The notes beneath the pieces are model-generated. The model was not told where the DNA came from, did no database searches, and saw only the letters and a list, made by a program, of their open reading frames with translations. Below are positions 16,374 through 24,327 of a stretch of DNA of 35,762 nt, in pieces (within the stretch, counting starts at the first letter, position 1; each line of letters starts with the position of its first letter). The stretch comes from JAUWQU01 sp964605095 (GTDB taxonomy: Bacteria; Planctomycetota; Phycisphaerae; SM23-33): contig CAZSBS010000008.1 in assembly GCA_964605095.1 (NCBI GenBank), positions 1-35,762 on the forward strand. The letters run 5' to 3'. Both the position numbers and the translations under genes were made by a program.

Positions 16374-16712
16374 TCAACTCTGTACCAGGCCAATGATTAT
16401 CGGCCCGATTCGGACCGCAGAAGCCCCGTTGGCGACCTGCTTGAGGGCGGCGGCGGCTGCGCCGTTGCCCTTCTGGTCGTTCAGTGAGTAATGGATTTCC
16501 TTGCCCGCTCGCCGGTTGCCGACCATGCCGGCCATGCGCATGATGGCCAAGTGCCGGCTGACGGTGGGCTGGGGGAGCTTGAGTTCCTTACACAGGCAGG
16601 TGACGTTCGACTCGCCTTCCCGAAGGACCTGAAGGATCCGCAGCCTTGTCTTGTCGCCAAGGAGGTGACACAGTTCCGCTAGGTGCTCGATATCTCGATT
16701 TTGCCTGGCCAT
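16374..16712 (-). CDS. ArsR-family winged-helix transcriptional regulator
   Basis: The product is 112 residues with the standard ArsR/SmtB fold: LAELCHLLGDKTRLRILQVL, the recognition part LKLPQPTVSRHLAIMRMAGM, and the wing VGNRRAGKEIHYSL (about 10-80). Family members are dimeric repressors released by metals or other signals. The segment NVTCLCKEL puts a Cys-x-Cys at the place where arsenic-sensing ArsR carries CVC, so thiol or metalloid sensing is possible, but the third Cys is absent. It lies directly upstream of pheT. An inverted repeat 30 bases upstream (16743-16777) could be its own operator. The signal and targets are unknown. Confidence 0.85.
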   Translation of the reverse strand: MARQNRDIEHLAELCHLLGDKTRLRILQVLREGESNVTCLCKELKLPQPTVSRHLAIMRMAGMVGNRRAGKEIHYSLNDQKGNGAAAAALKQVANGASAVRIGPIIIGLVQS

Positions 16713-16742
16713 TTTGCACCTTAAGGCAAGCGCAACAAACCC

Positions 16743-16777
16743 GTCCGTTACAGGGCATTGCCAACAGCTTAACGGAC
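16743..16777. promoter_or_regulatory. Inverted repeat upstream of the ArsR-type gene, candidate operator
   Basis: GTCCGTTA (16743-16750) and TAACGGAC (16770-16777) are perfect reverse complements separated by 19 bases and lie about 30 bases before the regulator start. ArsR proteins often repress their own operon from such sites. No clear -35/-10 pair overlaps it. Confidence 0.4.
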
Positions 16778-16934
16778 CAGAACGTTTTCGTCCACTGCTT
16801 ACTTATCCCGGATCCGCCGGGGAAACCGCGCATAGCCCGCACCACCCTCGCGGGATGACGGATGCGCGCAAAGGCGTGAACTCGCTTCAAGAGGCCACGT
16901 CCCGCACCTCCGCAGGGCGCTGACAGGCGCACAC

Positions 16935-16964
16935 AAAAGAAAACCCGGTCCACGCCCTGGCCGG
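16935..16964 (-). terminator. Rho-independent terminator of the 40-residue membrane protein gene
   Basis: On the minus strand CCGGCCA and TGGACCGG pair as a 7-bp stem with one bulged A and loop GGGCG, followed by GTTTTCTTTT. It lies 50 bases after the stop at 17015. The remainder of 16778-16934 shows no further feature. Confidence 0.6.
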
Positions 16965-17014
16965 AAAAACAGGTCTACGGTTGTGCGGCCGGATCGAGTC
17001 GGACAGTCGCGGAC

Positions 17015-17137
17015 TTACATCTGCCGCTTCTTGTTCCAGACGAGGAACCAGATCAGGCCGATCAGAATCAGCAGCAGGGGAAGCTGCCACCAGAAGAGCC
17101 ACTCAATTCCCCACAAGTCAGCCAGAGGAGTCGACAT
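17015..17137 (-). CDS. 40-residue single-span membrane protein
   Basis: A short frame begins MSTPLADLWGIEWLFWWQLP, continues with a hydrophobic segment LLLILIGLIWFLVW (about 21-34), and ends with a basic NKKRQM tail, which predicts a single-span protein with the C-terminus inside. AAGGAG lies nine bases before the ATG at 17137, and a terminator follows the stop. These are signs of a real gene despite the size. I do not recognise the family. It stands alone between the arsR-pheT pair and tRNA-Met. Longer in-frame starts (to 17218) would add unrelated residues and ignore the ribosome site. Confidence 0.65.
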   Translation of the reverse strand: MSTPLADLWGIEWLFWWQLPLLLILIGLIWFLVWNKKRQM

Positions 17138-17271
17138 TGTGCATGTCTCCTTAAAAAAGCAGTCATCAATTGACCGCGTTTCGGAATCGCCGCACCGGCC
17201 CACAAAGCCAGGCGGCACCGATCAAAACGGTTCGCGGCCACACGGCACACAATACTGCATCCGACAAAAAC

Positions 17272-17344
17272 TAGCGGCGACTGGAATTGAACCAGTGACC
17301 CAGGGCTTATGAATCCCTTGCTCTACCACCTGAGCTACGCCGCC
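17272..17344 (-). tRNA. tRNA-Met (CAT anticodon)
   Basis: A full cloverleaf of 73 bases: acceptor GGCGGCG/CGCCGCT (first pair G-T), D arm GCTC/GAGC, anticodon loop TTCATAA, variable GGGTC, T arm ACTGG-TTCAATT-CCAGT, discriminator A. No CCA is encoded. The 31-39 position is an A-G mismatch. CAT could also be tRNA-Ile2 (lysidine-modified), but the GTAGCTCA start and stem pattern favour elongator Met. It is not initiator Met, because the three G-C pairs of the anticodon stem are not in the initiator position. Confidence 0.85.
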
Positions 17345-17420
17345 AAGATACGCTCTATTACTATTAGCGAGCCTCGCGGAAAATGCAAGCCTCTTTGTCG
17401 GCGAAAGCTGTCGAGAAGTC

Positions 17421-17506
17421 CATCGCAGAGAACGCAGAGGAAGAAGAAGAAAACAAGAAGCCAGTTTCTTTTGCTTCTTCTTCTCTTCCTCTGCGTTCTC
17501 TGCGAT
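17421..17506. repeat. Purine-rich hairpin repeat, copy C
   Basis: CATCGCAGAGAACGCAGAGG plus an AAGAAG run (17421-17456) is the near-perfect reverse complement of 17464-17506. It lies between the LTxxQ protein gene and tRNA-Met, both on the minus strand, so it could act as a transcript end for the former. It shares the CGCAGAGAACGCAGAGG core with copy B. Confidence 0.75.
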
Positions 17507-17531
17507 GACTCTCCCCGGCCGGGACAAGCGG

Positions 17532-18263
17532 CTACTTGGCAACCGGCTTGTCGCCCTCGGCGGGCTTCTTGACGGGCTTTTTGACGGGCTTCTTCAGGGC
17601 CTCTCGCTGGGCGTCGGTGAGGACCTTCTGTTCGATTTCGCCCAGGAGTTTCTTGTTGGCCCCGGCGGCGGCCTTGGGATCCTCGCCGGCCGGGCGGGCC
17701 TTCACGGCCTCGGCGCAGAGATCCTTCATCTGCTTTTGCTGATCTTCCGTCAGTTCAATCTTCTTGCCGAATCTTTGCAAGATCTGCCGCTCGATCTTGA
17801 AGGCGGCATAGCGGGTCTTCTGCTCGTCGGTCAGCACGGCCAGGATTCGGGCATTGTTGGCCTCTTCGAGCTTGCCGTGGGATTCCTTGATCGCCTTGAT
17901 CTCCCCGGCGATCTTCTTGGCCTTCTCCTTGTCGCCGGCCTTCTTTGCCTCGGCGGCAGCCTTGCTGAGCTCCTGTATTTTCTTGCCGTCGCCTTCCTTC
18001 CACTGCTGCTCGGCAACCTTGTTGGCCTCGACGGCCTCGGCGAGCTTGGCTTTCTGGGCGTCGTCCATGCCCAGCACGCCGGCCATGATGCCGTATTCGC
18101 CCCTCAGGCCGGAAGTCTTGGCCTTGTCGGGCTTTTGGGCCTTGGCTGCCCTCTTGGCCTTCTCGGGCTTCGCCTTGGCCGCGCCGTCGTCCTGGGCCAT
18201 CGCCGGCCCGCAGGCCAGAAGCACTGCTGCCAGAGCGCCGACAAACCACGTTAACTTTTTCAT
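17532..18263 (-). CDS. Exported Lys/Ala-rich protein with LTxxQ motifs (Spy/CpxP-like)
   Basis: The product is 243 residues. The signal peptide MKKLTWFVGALAAVLLACGP is cut near AMAQ. A charged low-complexity stretch (about 27-50) precedes a long helical region (about 60-215) with three LTxxQ-type motifs, LTDEQK, LTEDQQ and LTDAQR, and the tail KKPVKKPVKKPAEG. LTxxQ motifs mark Spy/CpxP-type periplasmic helical proteins; related short proteins are common in planctomycetes, and their role is not established. The ATG at 18263 was chosen for the signal peptide and GGAG nine bases upstream; the frame is open further. A divergent protease gene begins 256 bases away; the space between shows only a short ACTTCCC/GGGAAGT hairpin (18406-18427). 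Confidence 0.75.
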   Translation of the reverse strand: MKKLTWFVGALAAVLLACGPAMAQDDGAAKAKPEKAKRAAKAQKPDKAKTSGLRGEYGIMAGVLGMDDAQKAKLAEAVEANKVAEQQWKEGDGKKIQELSKAAAEAKKAGDKEKAKKIAGEIKAIKESHGKLEEANNARILAVLTDEQKTRYAAFKIERQILQRFGKKIELTEDQQKQMKDLCAEAVKARPAGEDPKAAAGANKKLLGEIEQKVLTDAQREALKKPVKKPVKKPAEGDKPVAK

Positions 18264-18519
18264 CGCGACTGTCTCCAGGGGCCGTTTTATGTATGAACGC
18301 TCGCTCGCCCCCCTTGCCCCGATCGGGAGCGGCGCCCCGCAAGCGTCCCGCGGATCACCGCGACCCATCGCGGCCAAGCTTGCCAGGCAGGCGATAATAT
18401 GACCTACTTCCCTTCCCGACGGGAAGTGAAATCTTTTGTCCCGCCCCGGCAAGTCAGGCAGGCCGCGCGGCGCCCGGCGGTCCTGTCGGCGATTCCCTTT
18501 CGCACGCCTGGGTGTTAGA

Positions 18520-19923
18520 ATGAGAGGTCATATGTACGTGGTGGTTCTAATAGCGTTCATAACGGCTGGCATGTTGGCCGAAATGCCCCCGGTCGCCGCG
18601 GGCGGGCGGTTTGTCATCCCGGCGCTGGCGGCGTACCTGGCCGGGTCGGTGGCAATCGGCTCTCTTCGCAGCGCGCTGAGCTTGCGGGCAATGCCGGCCG
18701 GGGGCCAGCCGATGCGTGCCGCCTTTGCCCGCCACAACATCCTGTCGATGGCGGCCAACGCCTGGCTGGTTGCCGGCCTGGCAGGTTTGGTGCTGGTGGG
18801 CTATGGGCAGTGGGTAATGGAGGGCCTGGGCCTGCAAGGCGTGCCGCTGGTGGGAGAAGTCCTGCTTATGGCGCCCTTTATCGCGGCGATGATCGTCACT
18901 TGGCTGCTGGAGTACCGCTTCTACCGCATTGCGAAGGGACGCATCATATACCAGCAGACGCTCATGGGCCTGGCGCCAAGGCGCCCGTGGTCCCTTGGCC
19001 AGTTCATCGGCTACAACCTGCGGCACCAGTTCCTCTTCGTGGCTGTGCCAATCGGGTTGATCCTCCTGGTGAAGGACACGCTGGACCTGTTTAGATCGCG
19101 CCTGGGCGAGACGGCCGTGTTCGCGGGCTCCACCATCGGGGCTCTGTTGGTGATCGTGATCGCCCCGACGCTGATCGTTCACATATGGCGGACGGTTCGC
19201 ATGCCGGCCGGGCCGCTGAACGATGAACTGGCGAAGGTCGCCCAGGCCATGCGGCTGCGATTCCGGCGGCTGCTCGTCTGGCGGACGGGCGGGATGATCG
19301 CAAACGCCATGGTCATGGGCCTTTTGGCGCCGGTGCGGTACGTGCTTCTCAGTGATGCGCTGCTGGAGCAGCTTGATACCCGCGAGGTCCGCGCGGTCTT
19401 CGCCCACGAGGCCGGGCACATCGCCGGGCATCACCTGTTCTACATGCTGCTCTTCAGCATCTCGTCGGTGATTCTCTGCTCGTCGGCCGGGGAAGTGCTT
19501 GCCTGGCGGCTGCGGCTTGATGGGTTGTTGGCCGAGGGAATTGTCGTGGCGCTTCTGGCGGCGGCGTGGCTGCTGGGCTTCGGCTGGATCAGCCGGCGGT
19601 TCGAGCGACAGAGCGACGTTGTGGCCGCGTGGTACTCCGGCGACTCCGGACCCAGCCCCGACGGGCGAATATCGCCCGAGGGCGCCTGCGCAATGGCCCG
19701 GTCGCTCGAGCGGATCGCCCAGCTAAACGGTATCGGGCAGGGGCAATGGAACTGGCGGCACGGGTCCATTCGCGGGCGGGTGGCGTACGTCATGTGGCTG
19801 GGCAGCACGGCCAGCAACCGCGGCGATGCCGACAAACCAGTCCGCTGGATCAAAATGGGCCTCTGGGCCGCGACGGCGATCTCGACCGCGGTCATCGCCG
19901 CGCGGGTGACGTATGGCTTCTAG
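18520..19923 (+). CDS. M48-family integral membrane zinc metallopeptidase
   Basis: The product is about 467 residues with six or more membrane segments (for example VVVLIAFITAGMLAEM at the start and LFVAVPIGLILLV near the middle). The zinc motif HEAGHIAGHH (near residue 300) and the downstream RRFERQSDVVAAW, with the Glu ligand and Asp of the ExxxD type, fit M48 peptidases such as HtpX/Ste24 relatives. These cut misfolded membrane proteins or remove peptides at the membrane. Starts at 18520 (MRGHMYVV) and 18532 (MYVV, with GAGAGG just before) are both possible; the frame opens at 18436. Its stop codon coincides with the first bases of a repeat element at 19921. Confidence 0.85.
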   Translation: MRGHMYVVVLIAFITAGMLAEMPPVAAGGRFVIPALAAYLAGSVAIGSLRSALSLRAMPAGGQPMRAAFARHNILSMAANAWLVAGLAGLVLVGYGQWVMEGLGLQGVPLVGEVLLMAPFIAAMIVTWLLEYRFYRIAKGRIIYQQTLMGLAPRRPWSLGQFIGYNLRHQFLFVAVPIGLILLVKDTLDLFRSRLGETAVFAGSTIGALLVIVIAPTLIVHIWRTVRMPAGPLNDELAKVAQAMRLRFRRLLVWRTGGMIANAMVMGLLAPVRYVLLSDALLEQLDTREVRAVFAHEAGHIAGHHLFYMLLFSISSVILCSSAGEVLAWRLRLDGLLAEGIVVALLAAAWLLGFGWISRRFERQSDVVAAWYSGDSGPSPDGRISPEGACAMARSLERIAQLNGIGQGQWNWRHGSIRGRVAYVMWLGSTASNRGDADKPVRWIKMGLWAATAISTAVIAARVTYGF

Positions 19924-20121
19924 TGCTATGTCGCAGGCTATTCGATGAATGTGGTGCCATGCTTCCGCACGCTTTTCGCGGAAGCATGTTCCCAGTGCGT
20001 GACGGGTTAAGCGAGACTTGAATCACGGATGAGCGTAGCGGGAACATGCTTCCGCAAAGCCGGACCTTGGGCCCCCGAGGGGAAGCATGGGACCCATCAT
20101 TTGACACGCGACAGAGCACTA
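19921..20121. repeat. 201-bp element with inverted ends and nested GCGGAAGCATG palindromes
   Basis: The ends are imperfect inverted repeats beginning TAGTGCTATGTCGC on the left and, in reverse complement, TAGTGCTCTGTCGC on the right; similarity continues for about 45 bases to CCATGCTTCC. Inside, GCGGAAGCATGTTCCC (19978-19993) and GGGAACATGCTTCCGC (20040-20055) are perfect complements, and 19958-19988 forms a further hairpin. It has no coding capacity, so it resembles a MITE or REP-type element. It accounts for the whole space between the M48 and dehydrogenase genes. Confidence 0.7.
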
Positions 20122-20134
20122 GGTGGAGACCCCA

Positions 20135-20947
20135 ATGGACCAACGTAAGGTCGCTATCGTAACCGGCGCCTCGGCCGGCATTGGCAGGGCAACCGCCCTG
20201 GCACTAGCGCGGCGCGGCTACGCGGTGGTGGTCTCGGCCCGCCGGGAAGATAAACTCGCCGAAGTCGCCCAGGCGTGCCGGGCCGCGGGCGGCGAGGGGA
20301 TAGTCAAGGTCGCCGACGTGTCCGACCAGGCGCAGGTCGATGAGTTGGTCGCATCGACCGTCAGCCGCTTCGGCCGGCTTGACGTGATGGTCAACAACGC
20401 CGGCTACGGTCTGCGGGCAAGGGTCCACGAGACCAGCGACGAGCAGATGCGGGCGATTTTCGACGTGAACTTCCACGGCGTCTTTTACGGCTGCCGGGCC
20501 GCGGCACCGATCATGATGCGCCAGCGCGGCGGGCACATCTTCAACGTCTCGTCGGTCATCGGCAAGCGCGGTTCGCCGTTTAACGGGGCGTACTGCGCCA
20601 CCAAGTTCGCCGTCGCCGGGCTTACCGACAGCCTCCGCGTCGAGATGGCGCCCTACAAGGTCCGAGTCACCTGTGTTTGCCCGGCCCTGACCCGGACGGA
20701 GTTCTTTGACGTGATGCGCGGCGCGACCCGGCGATCCGGCAAAACCTTCGCGCGACTTCGCGGCCTGACGAACCCCGAGGTTGTCGGCCGAAAGATCGCC
20801 GCGACTGTCGGCAAGAACACCCCGGAGTTGGTCTTCACGCTGGGCGGAAAGTTCCTGGTCCTGCTGGCGACGATCAGCCCCCGGCTGACGGACATGCTGA
20901 TGAAGGTCTACCACGACGCGCTGGTCAAGGACGCCGGCTACCAGTAG
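20135..20947 (+). CDS. Short-chain dehydrogenase/reductase
   Basis: The product is 270 residues, classical SDR size. Seen: the cofactor loop VTGASAGIGRATALAL, a basic ARREDK after the second strand that favours NADP(H), the NNAG motif in MVNNAGYGLRA, the catalytic Ser in NVSSVIGKRG, and YCATK giving the Tyr-x-x-x-Lys pair. A C-terminal hydrophobic part (FLVLLATISPRLTDML) may contact the membrane. The substrate is unknown. ATG 20135 has GGAG seven bases upstream; GTG 20123 is less likely. Its end overlaps the convergent DUF1854 gene by ten bases. Confidence 0.92.
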   Translation: MDQRKVAIVTGASAGIGRATALALARRGYAVVVSARREDKLAEVAQACRAAGGEGIVKVADVSDQAQVDELVASTVSRFGRLDVMVNNAGYGLRARVHETSDEQMRAIFDVNFHGVFYGCRAAAPIMMRQRGGHIFNVSSVIGKRGSPFNGAYCATKFAVAGLTDSLRVEMAPYKVRVTCVCPALTRTEFFDVMRGATRRSGKTFARLRGLTNPEVVGRKIAATVGKNTPELVFTLGGKFLVLLATISPRLTDMLMKVYHDALVKDAGYQ

Positions 20948-21495
20948 ATGTACCTGGTGAAGTCCTGGCGTTCGCGTGGGGTGAGCTTCTGCATGTCGGG
21001 TATGACGTACTGGTTTTCGCTGACGTCGATGAGCACCTTGCCCCTGCCGCCGTAATCGACGGCGCGGTCCTGTTTCCAGTGCATGAGCAGTTCGATGTGG
21101 CCCTTGTCGGTCTCGACGTCCAGCCGAAGCATGCCGTGCTTCCAGCCGATCTGGTTGATCCGCTGGATTGTGTGCAGGAAGTAGCGGCGATTGAGGGCCT
21201 TGCGGATCAGTTGGGCCTGGTCGTCGGGGAAATCGCTCAATCGGCGGATGACGCCGACCTCGACCTCGGTGCGGTCCGCGCCGGTCTGGATAAGCGAGAT
21301 GAACTCACCCGGATGCGCGACGGGGAACGCGTAGGCGGCGTAGACCCCGCCGTAGATCCGCTCGCTGACGACCGTCACGTGCAGGGCCCCCAGCGAGCCG
21401 AGATGCACGCGGCACATGTCCGGCGTGAGGTACCGCAACTCCGTCGGGTTGGGACCCGGCAGGTCGGTTGGATCCGTTCTCAAATTATTGGCCAT
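20938..21495 (-). CDS. DUF1854-family protein
   Basis: The product is 185 residues. The pattern HVTVVSERIYGGVYAAYAFPVAHPGEFISL, followed by VGVIRRLSDFPDDQAQLIRKALNRRYF and IDVSENQYVIPDM, is typical of DUF1854 proteins. They are soluble, of unknown biochemistry, and often sit beside an ABC exporter, in some genomes with cyanophycin genes. Here an ABC exporter is upstream on the same strand, 385 bases away across a repeat element. No cyanophycin gene is in the window. The start at 21495 lacks a clear ribosome site. Confidence 0.8.
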   Translation of the reverse strand: MANNLRTDPTDLPGPNPTELRYLTPDMCRVHLGSLGALHVTVVSERIYGGVYAAYAFPVAHPGEFISLIQTGADRTEVEVGVIRRLSDFPDDQAQLIRKALNRRYFLHTIQRINQIGWKHGMLRLDVETDKGHIELLMHWKQDRAVDYGGRGKVLIDVSENQYVIPDMQKLTPRERQDFTRYIYW

Positions 21496-21583
21496 GCTTC
21501 TGCTGTCCGTTTCTTCTTCTTACCTCTGAATCTCCGCGCCTCTGAAAAGAAGGTCCTAGGTCTTCGGGAACGGCGAGACAGCA

Positions 21584-21785
21584 CGCCCCGGAGGGGCGTT
21601 GGCTTGTAGCCACGGGTGAAGCGCAGCGAAACCCGTGGTTAACGATCGTCTTACAGACCCGCCCCGGAAGGGGCGGCGGAGTCGTTCCTTCGCCCCGGCC
21701 GGGGCGATAGGATAATGGGGAACTCCTGTTCCACGGGTTTCGCTGCGCTTCACCCGTGGCTACAATCCCCGGCCCCGCCGGGGCC
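21584..21785. repeat. Dispersed element with a perfect 33-nt inverted repeat
   Basis: The 33 bases at 21606-21638 (beginning GTAGCCACGGGTGAAGCGCA) recur exactly in reverse complement at 21731-21763. Four GC palindromes of the CGCCCCGG-GGGGCG type lie at the two ends (21584-21598, 21771-21785) and inside. No ORF with coding signs is present. A half copy of the purine-rich repeat (CTTCTTCTTACCTCTGAATC at about 21512) precedes it. Together these explain the gene-free 21496-21880. Confidence 0.75.
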
Positions 21786-21880
21786 GATTGGTCAGGATCC
21801 ATATCCTTCTTTTCCGGTCTTAGGTTGAATCGAGGGTATATGTTCGACTGCGGTTGCATCTTCTTCTTTTCTTCTTCCCG

Positions 21881-24327
21881 TCACTTGCTTTGTGCCGCCA
21901 GGGAGTCCACGGCCGGCTCGCGGGACAGTTCGGTCTGTATTTTCACCAGCCGGTAGTAGGTTCCCTGAAGGGCCAGGAGCTCTTCGTGCGAGCCTTGTTC
22001 TATGATTCTTCCGCTGTCAACGACGAGGATCCGGTCGGAATTCTTCAGCGTGCTGAGTCGGTGGGCGATGGCGATGGTGGTCCTGCCCCTTGTTGCCCGC
22101 GCCAAAGCGCTCTGGATGAGTTGCTCACTCTCAGTATCAACGCTGCTGGTGGCCTCGTCGAGGATGAGTATTCGCGGGTTGTACAGCAGTGCCCGCGCGA
22201 TGGAGATTCGCTGCCTCTCGCCGCCGGACAGCCCCGCCCCGCGCTCGCCGACATAGGTGTCGTAGCCCAGGGGTTGGCGCATGATGAATCCGTGCGCGTT
22301 GGCGGCCTTGGCGGCGGCGATCACCTGTTCACAAGTCGCGTCGGTCATGCCGTAGGTGATGTTGCTCCAGATCGTGCCGCGGAAGAGGAACGGCTCCTGG
22401 AGCACCACGCCGATGTGCCTTCGCAACTCCCCGAGCTTGATGTCCCGCAGGTCCAGGCCGTTTATGCGAATGCAGCCCTCGTCCACCTCGTAGAAGCGGG
22501 CCAGCAGGTTAATCAGCGTGGTCTTGCCCGATCCGCTCTTGCCGACCACGCCTATGTGCTCGCCCGCTCTCACGGTGAAGGTCACGCCCTTGATGATCGG
22601 CTCGTGGCGGTCGTAGCCGAACGTCACGTTCTCGAAGCTGATCGTCCCGTCGGTGGAGTCAAACGGCCTGGGCTCTTGGGTCTCCACGATCTGGCTGGGG
22701 GTGTCGAGGATCTCGAACGTACGCTGGGTGGCTGTAAGGAACTGCGTCAGCCAGTTGGTCAGTTGCGTCAGTTGCCCCAGCGGCTGGTAGAACATCCACA
22801 GGTAGCCCAGGAACGCCATCAGCGCGCCGAGGGTAAGTTCCTTGCCCAGCACCCACTTGCCGCCGAAGTACCACACGAGTATCCCGCCGAGTTGGAACAG
22901 CACGCCGATTGCGGGGTTGAAGGTCGCGACCGTGTACTCCACGCCGCGGAAGCTGTCGCGGACATACCCGGCCGAGCGACCGAAGCGGTTGCGCTCGCGG
23001 TCTTCCTGCCCGAACGCCTTAACAACGCGGATGCCCGAGAGGATCGTATTGAGCACGCCGTGAAGTTTGCTGTTGGCGTCCCAGACCCGGTAGTAGCGGG
23101 GGTAGACGCGTTTCCAGAAGANNNNNNNNNNNNNNNNNNNNNNNNNNNNNNNNNNNNNNNNNNNNNNNNNNNNNNNNNNNNNNNNNNNNNNNNNNNNNNN
23201 NNNNNNNNNNNNNNNNNNNNNTTGCTGTTGGCGTCCCAGACCCGGTAGTAGCGGGGGTAGACGCGTTTCCAGAAGAACATGGCCGAGAGCACCACAAACG
23301 GGGCCGGCAGGAGGGTGATGAGGGCGAGTTTCCAGCTCAGGCCAAACAGCACTATGCCGACGGCTATGACCTGGATGAACTGGGACATGAAGCCGCTGGT
23401 GAGCTGGTTGACGAAACCCTTCATCTGTTCGGTGTCGCCGGCGACGCGGCTCATGAGTTGCCCGACGTTGTAGCGGTCGTAGTACGCCACCGACAGGCCC
23501 GTCAGGTGGCTGAAGACTCGCGACCGCATGTCGTAGGTGATCTGCGTGCCGACGTAGCTTGCCAGCCGGCCCGTGATCACCTGTGTGACGGCGGTCAGGA
23601 GGTGAACGCCCAGCAAGGCCGCGACCAGTCCCAGCAGCCAGTCGCGGGCGGTGTCGAAGGCCAGCACGGCGTTGCGGGCCTGCTCGGGCGCCAGCACGCG
23701 GTCGATCAGGAGCCTGACGAGCTGCTGGGGCACCAGGCTCAGCGCGATGGCGACCAGCACGAGCAGCATCATAATCACGGCCCGGCCGGCATAGGGGTGC
23801 ATCATCTTCAGCACTCGTCCGAAGACGGCCCCGCGGTTGATGCACCGTCGGCAGACGTCGCCCTTGAACTGAAGCGGCAGGCCGCAGGTGGGGCAGCGGC
23901 GCGGGTCGATGTCGTCCTCGGGTCCGATGTGGGGCTTCTCGCCGTGCGACCAGGCCTTGAGCTTGCCCGCGGCCTTACGGAGCGTGTCGGCCTTGGCGTT
24001 GGAATAGGCCAGCAGTTCGACGTATATCCCGTCGACCAGGGCATCGAGGAAGCCTCCGCCCACGCCCTGGCGCGTGCGAATCTCGTCGATTTTGCCGCGG
24101 GCGACGACCAATTGCACGGCCGTGCCGCCACCGGTCGGTTGCGCCAGCACGATCAGCCTGTCCGGCTCGGCTAGGAGGTAGTTTTCCTCGTAGTGCCCCT
24201 CGAGGTTCAGGTCTGTCCGGACGCACAGCCAGGCTATGTCCGGGTGGACTTTCTCCCTGGCCGCCTGTGCGGCAAGCTCGGGCGGCAACTCGGCGTTCAG
24301 AAGAACAGATTTTTTCAAGGCCATCAT
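21881..24327 (-). CDS. ABC exporter with N-terminal domain and zinc ribbon (gene interrupted by a spurious assembly gap)
   Basis: After merging the duplicated 55-base gap flanks (remove 155 bases) the frame is continuous and gives 763 residues. Order: an N-terminal domain without membrane spans (about 1-125), a CPTC-x10-CRRC zinc ribbon (about 135-155), six membrane segments (about 170-470), then the ATPase. The ATPase shows Walker A GKSGSGKTT, signature LSGGERQRISIARAL, Walker B ILILDEATSSVD and a switch AHRLST. It is a half-transporter that should work as a dimer. Relatives with such an N-terminal domain are associated with DUF1854 proteins; cargo is unknown. The start overlaps the upstream stop (ATGA), so translation is coupled to the prenyltransferase-like gene. 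Confidence 0.88.
23067..23276. other. Assembly gap of 100 N flanked by the same 55 bases
   Basis: Positions 23067-23121 and 23222-23276 are identical (starting TTGCTGTTGGCGTCCCAGAC), with 100 N between. An overlap of exactly 55 is what two contig ends sharing one assembly k-mer would give. Collapsing them restores the ABC exporter frame, so no sequence is probably missing. Confidence 0.9.

Noticed and set aside
17345..17400. Promoter for tRNA-Met
   Set aside because: TTGCAT and TAATAG at 16-base spacing match consensus too weakly to report.
21556..21753. A 65-codon ORF on the minus strand with KRSETRG
   Set aside because: It is the translation of the dispersed 33-nt inverted repeat element and has no ribosome site.
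21881..24327. Frameshifted or pseudogenised ABC transporter
   Set aside because: The apparent frame change comes from the duplicated 55-base flank and 100 N; merging restores a single frame.
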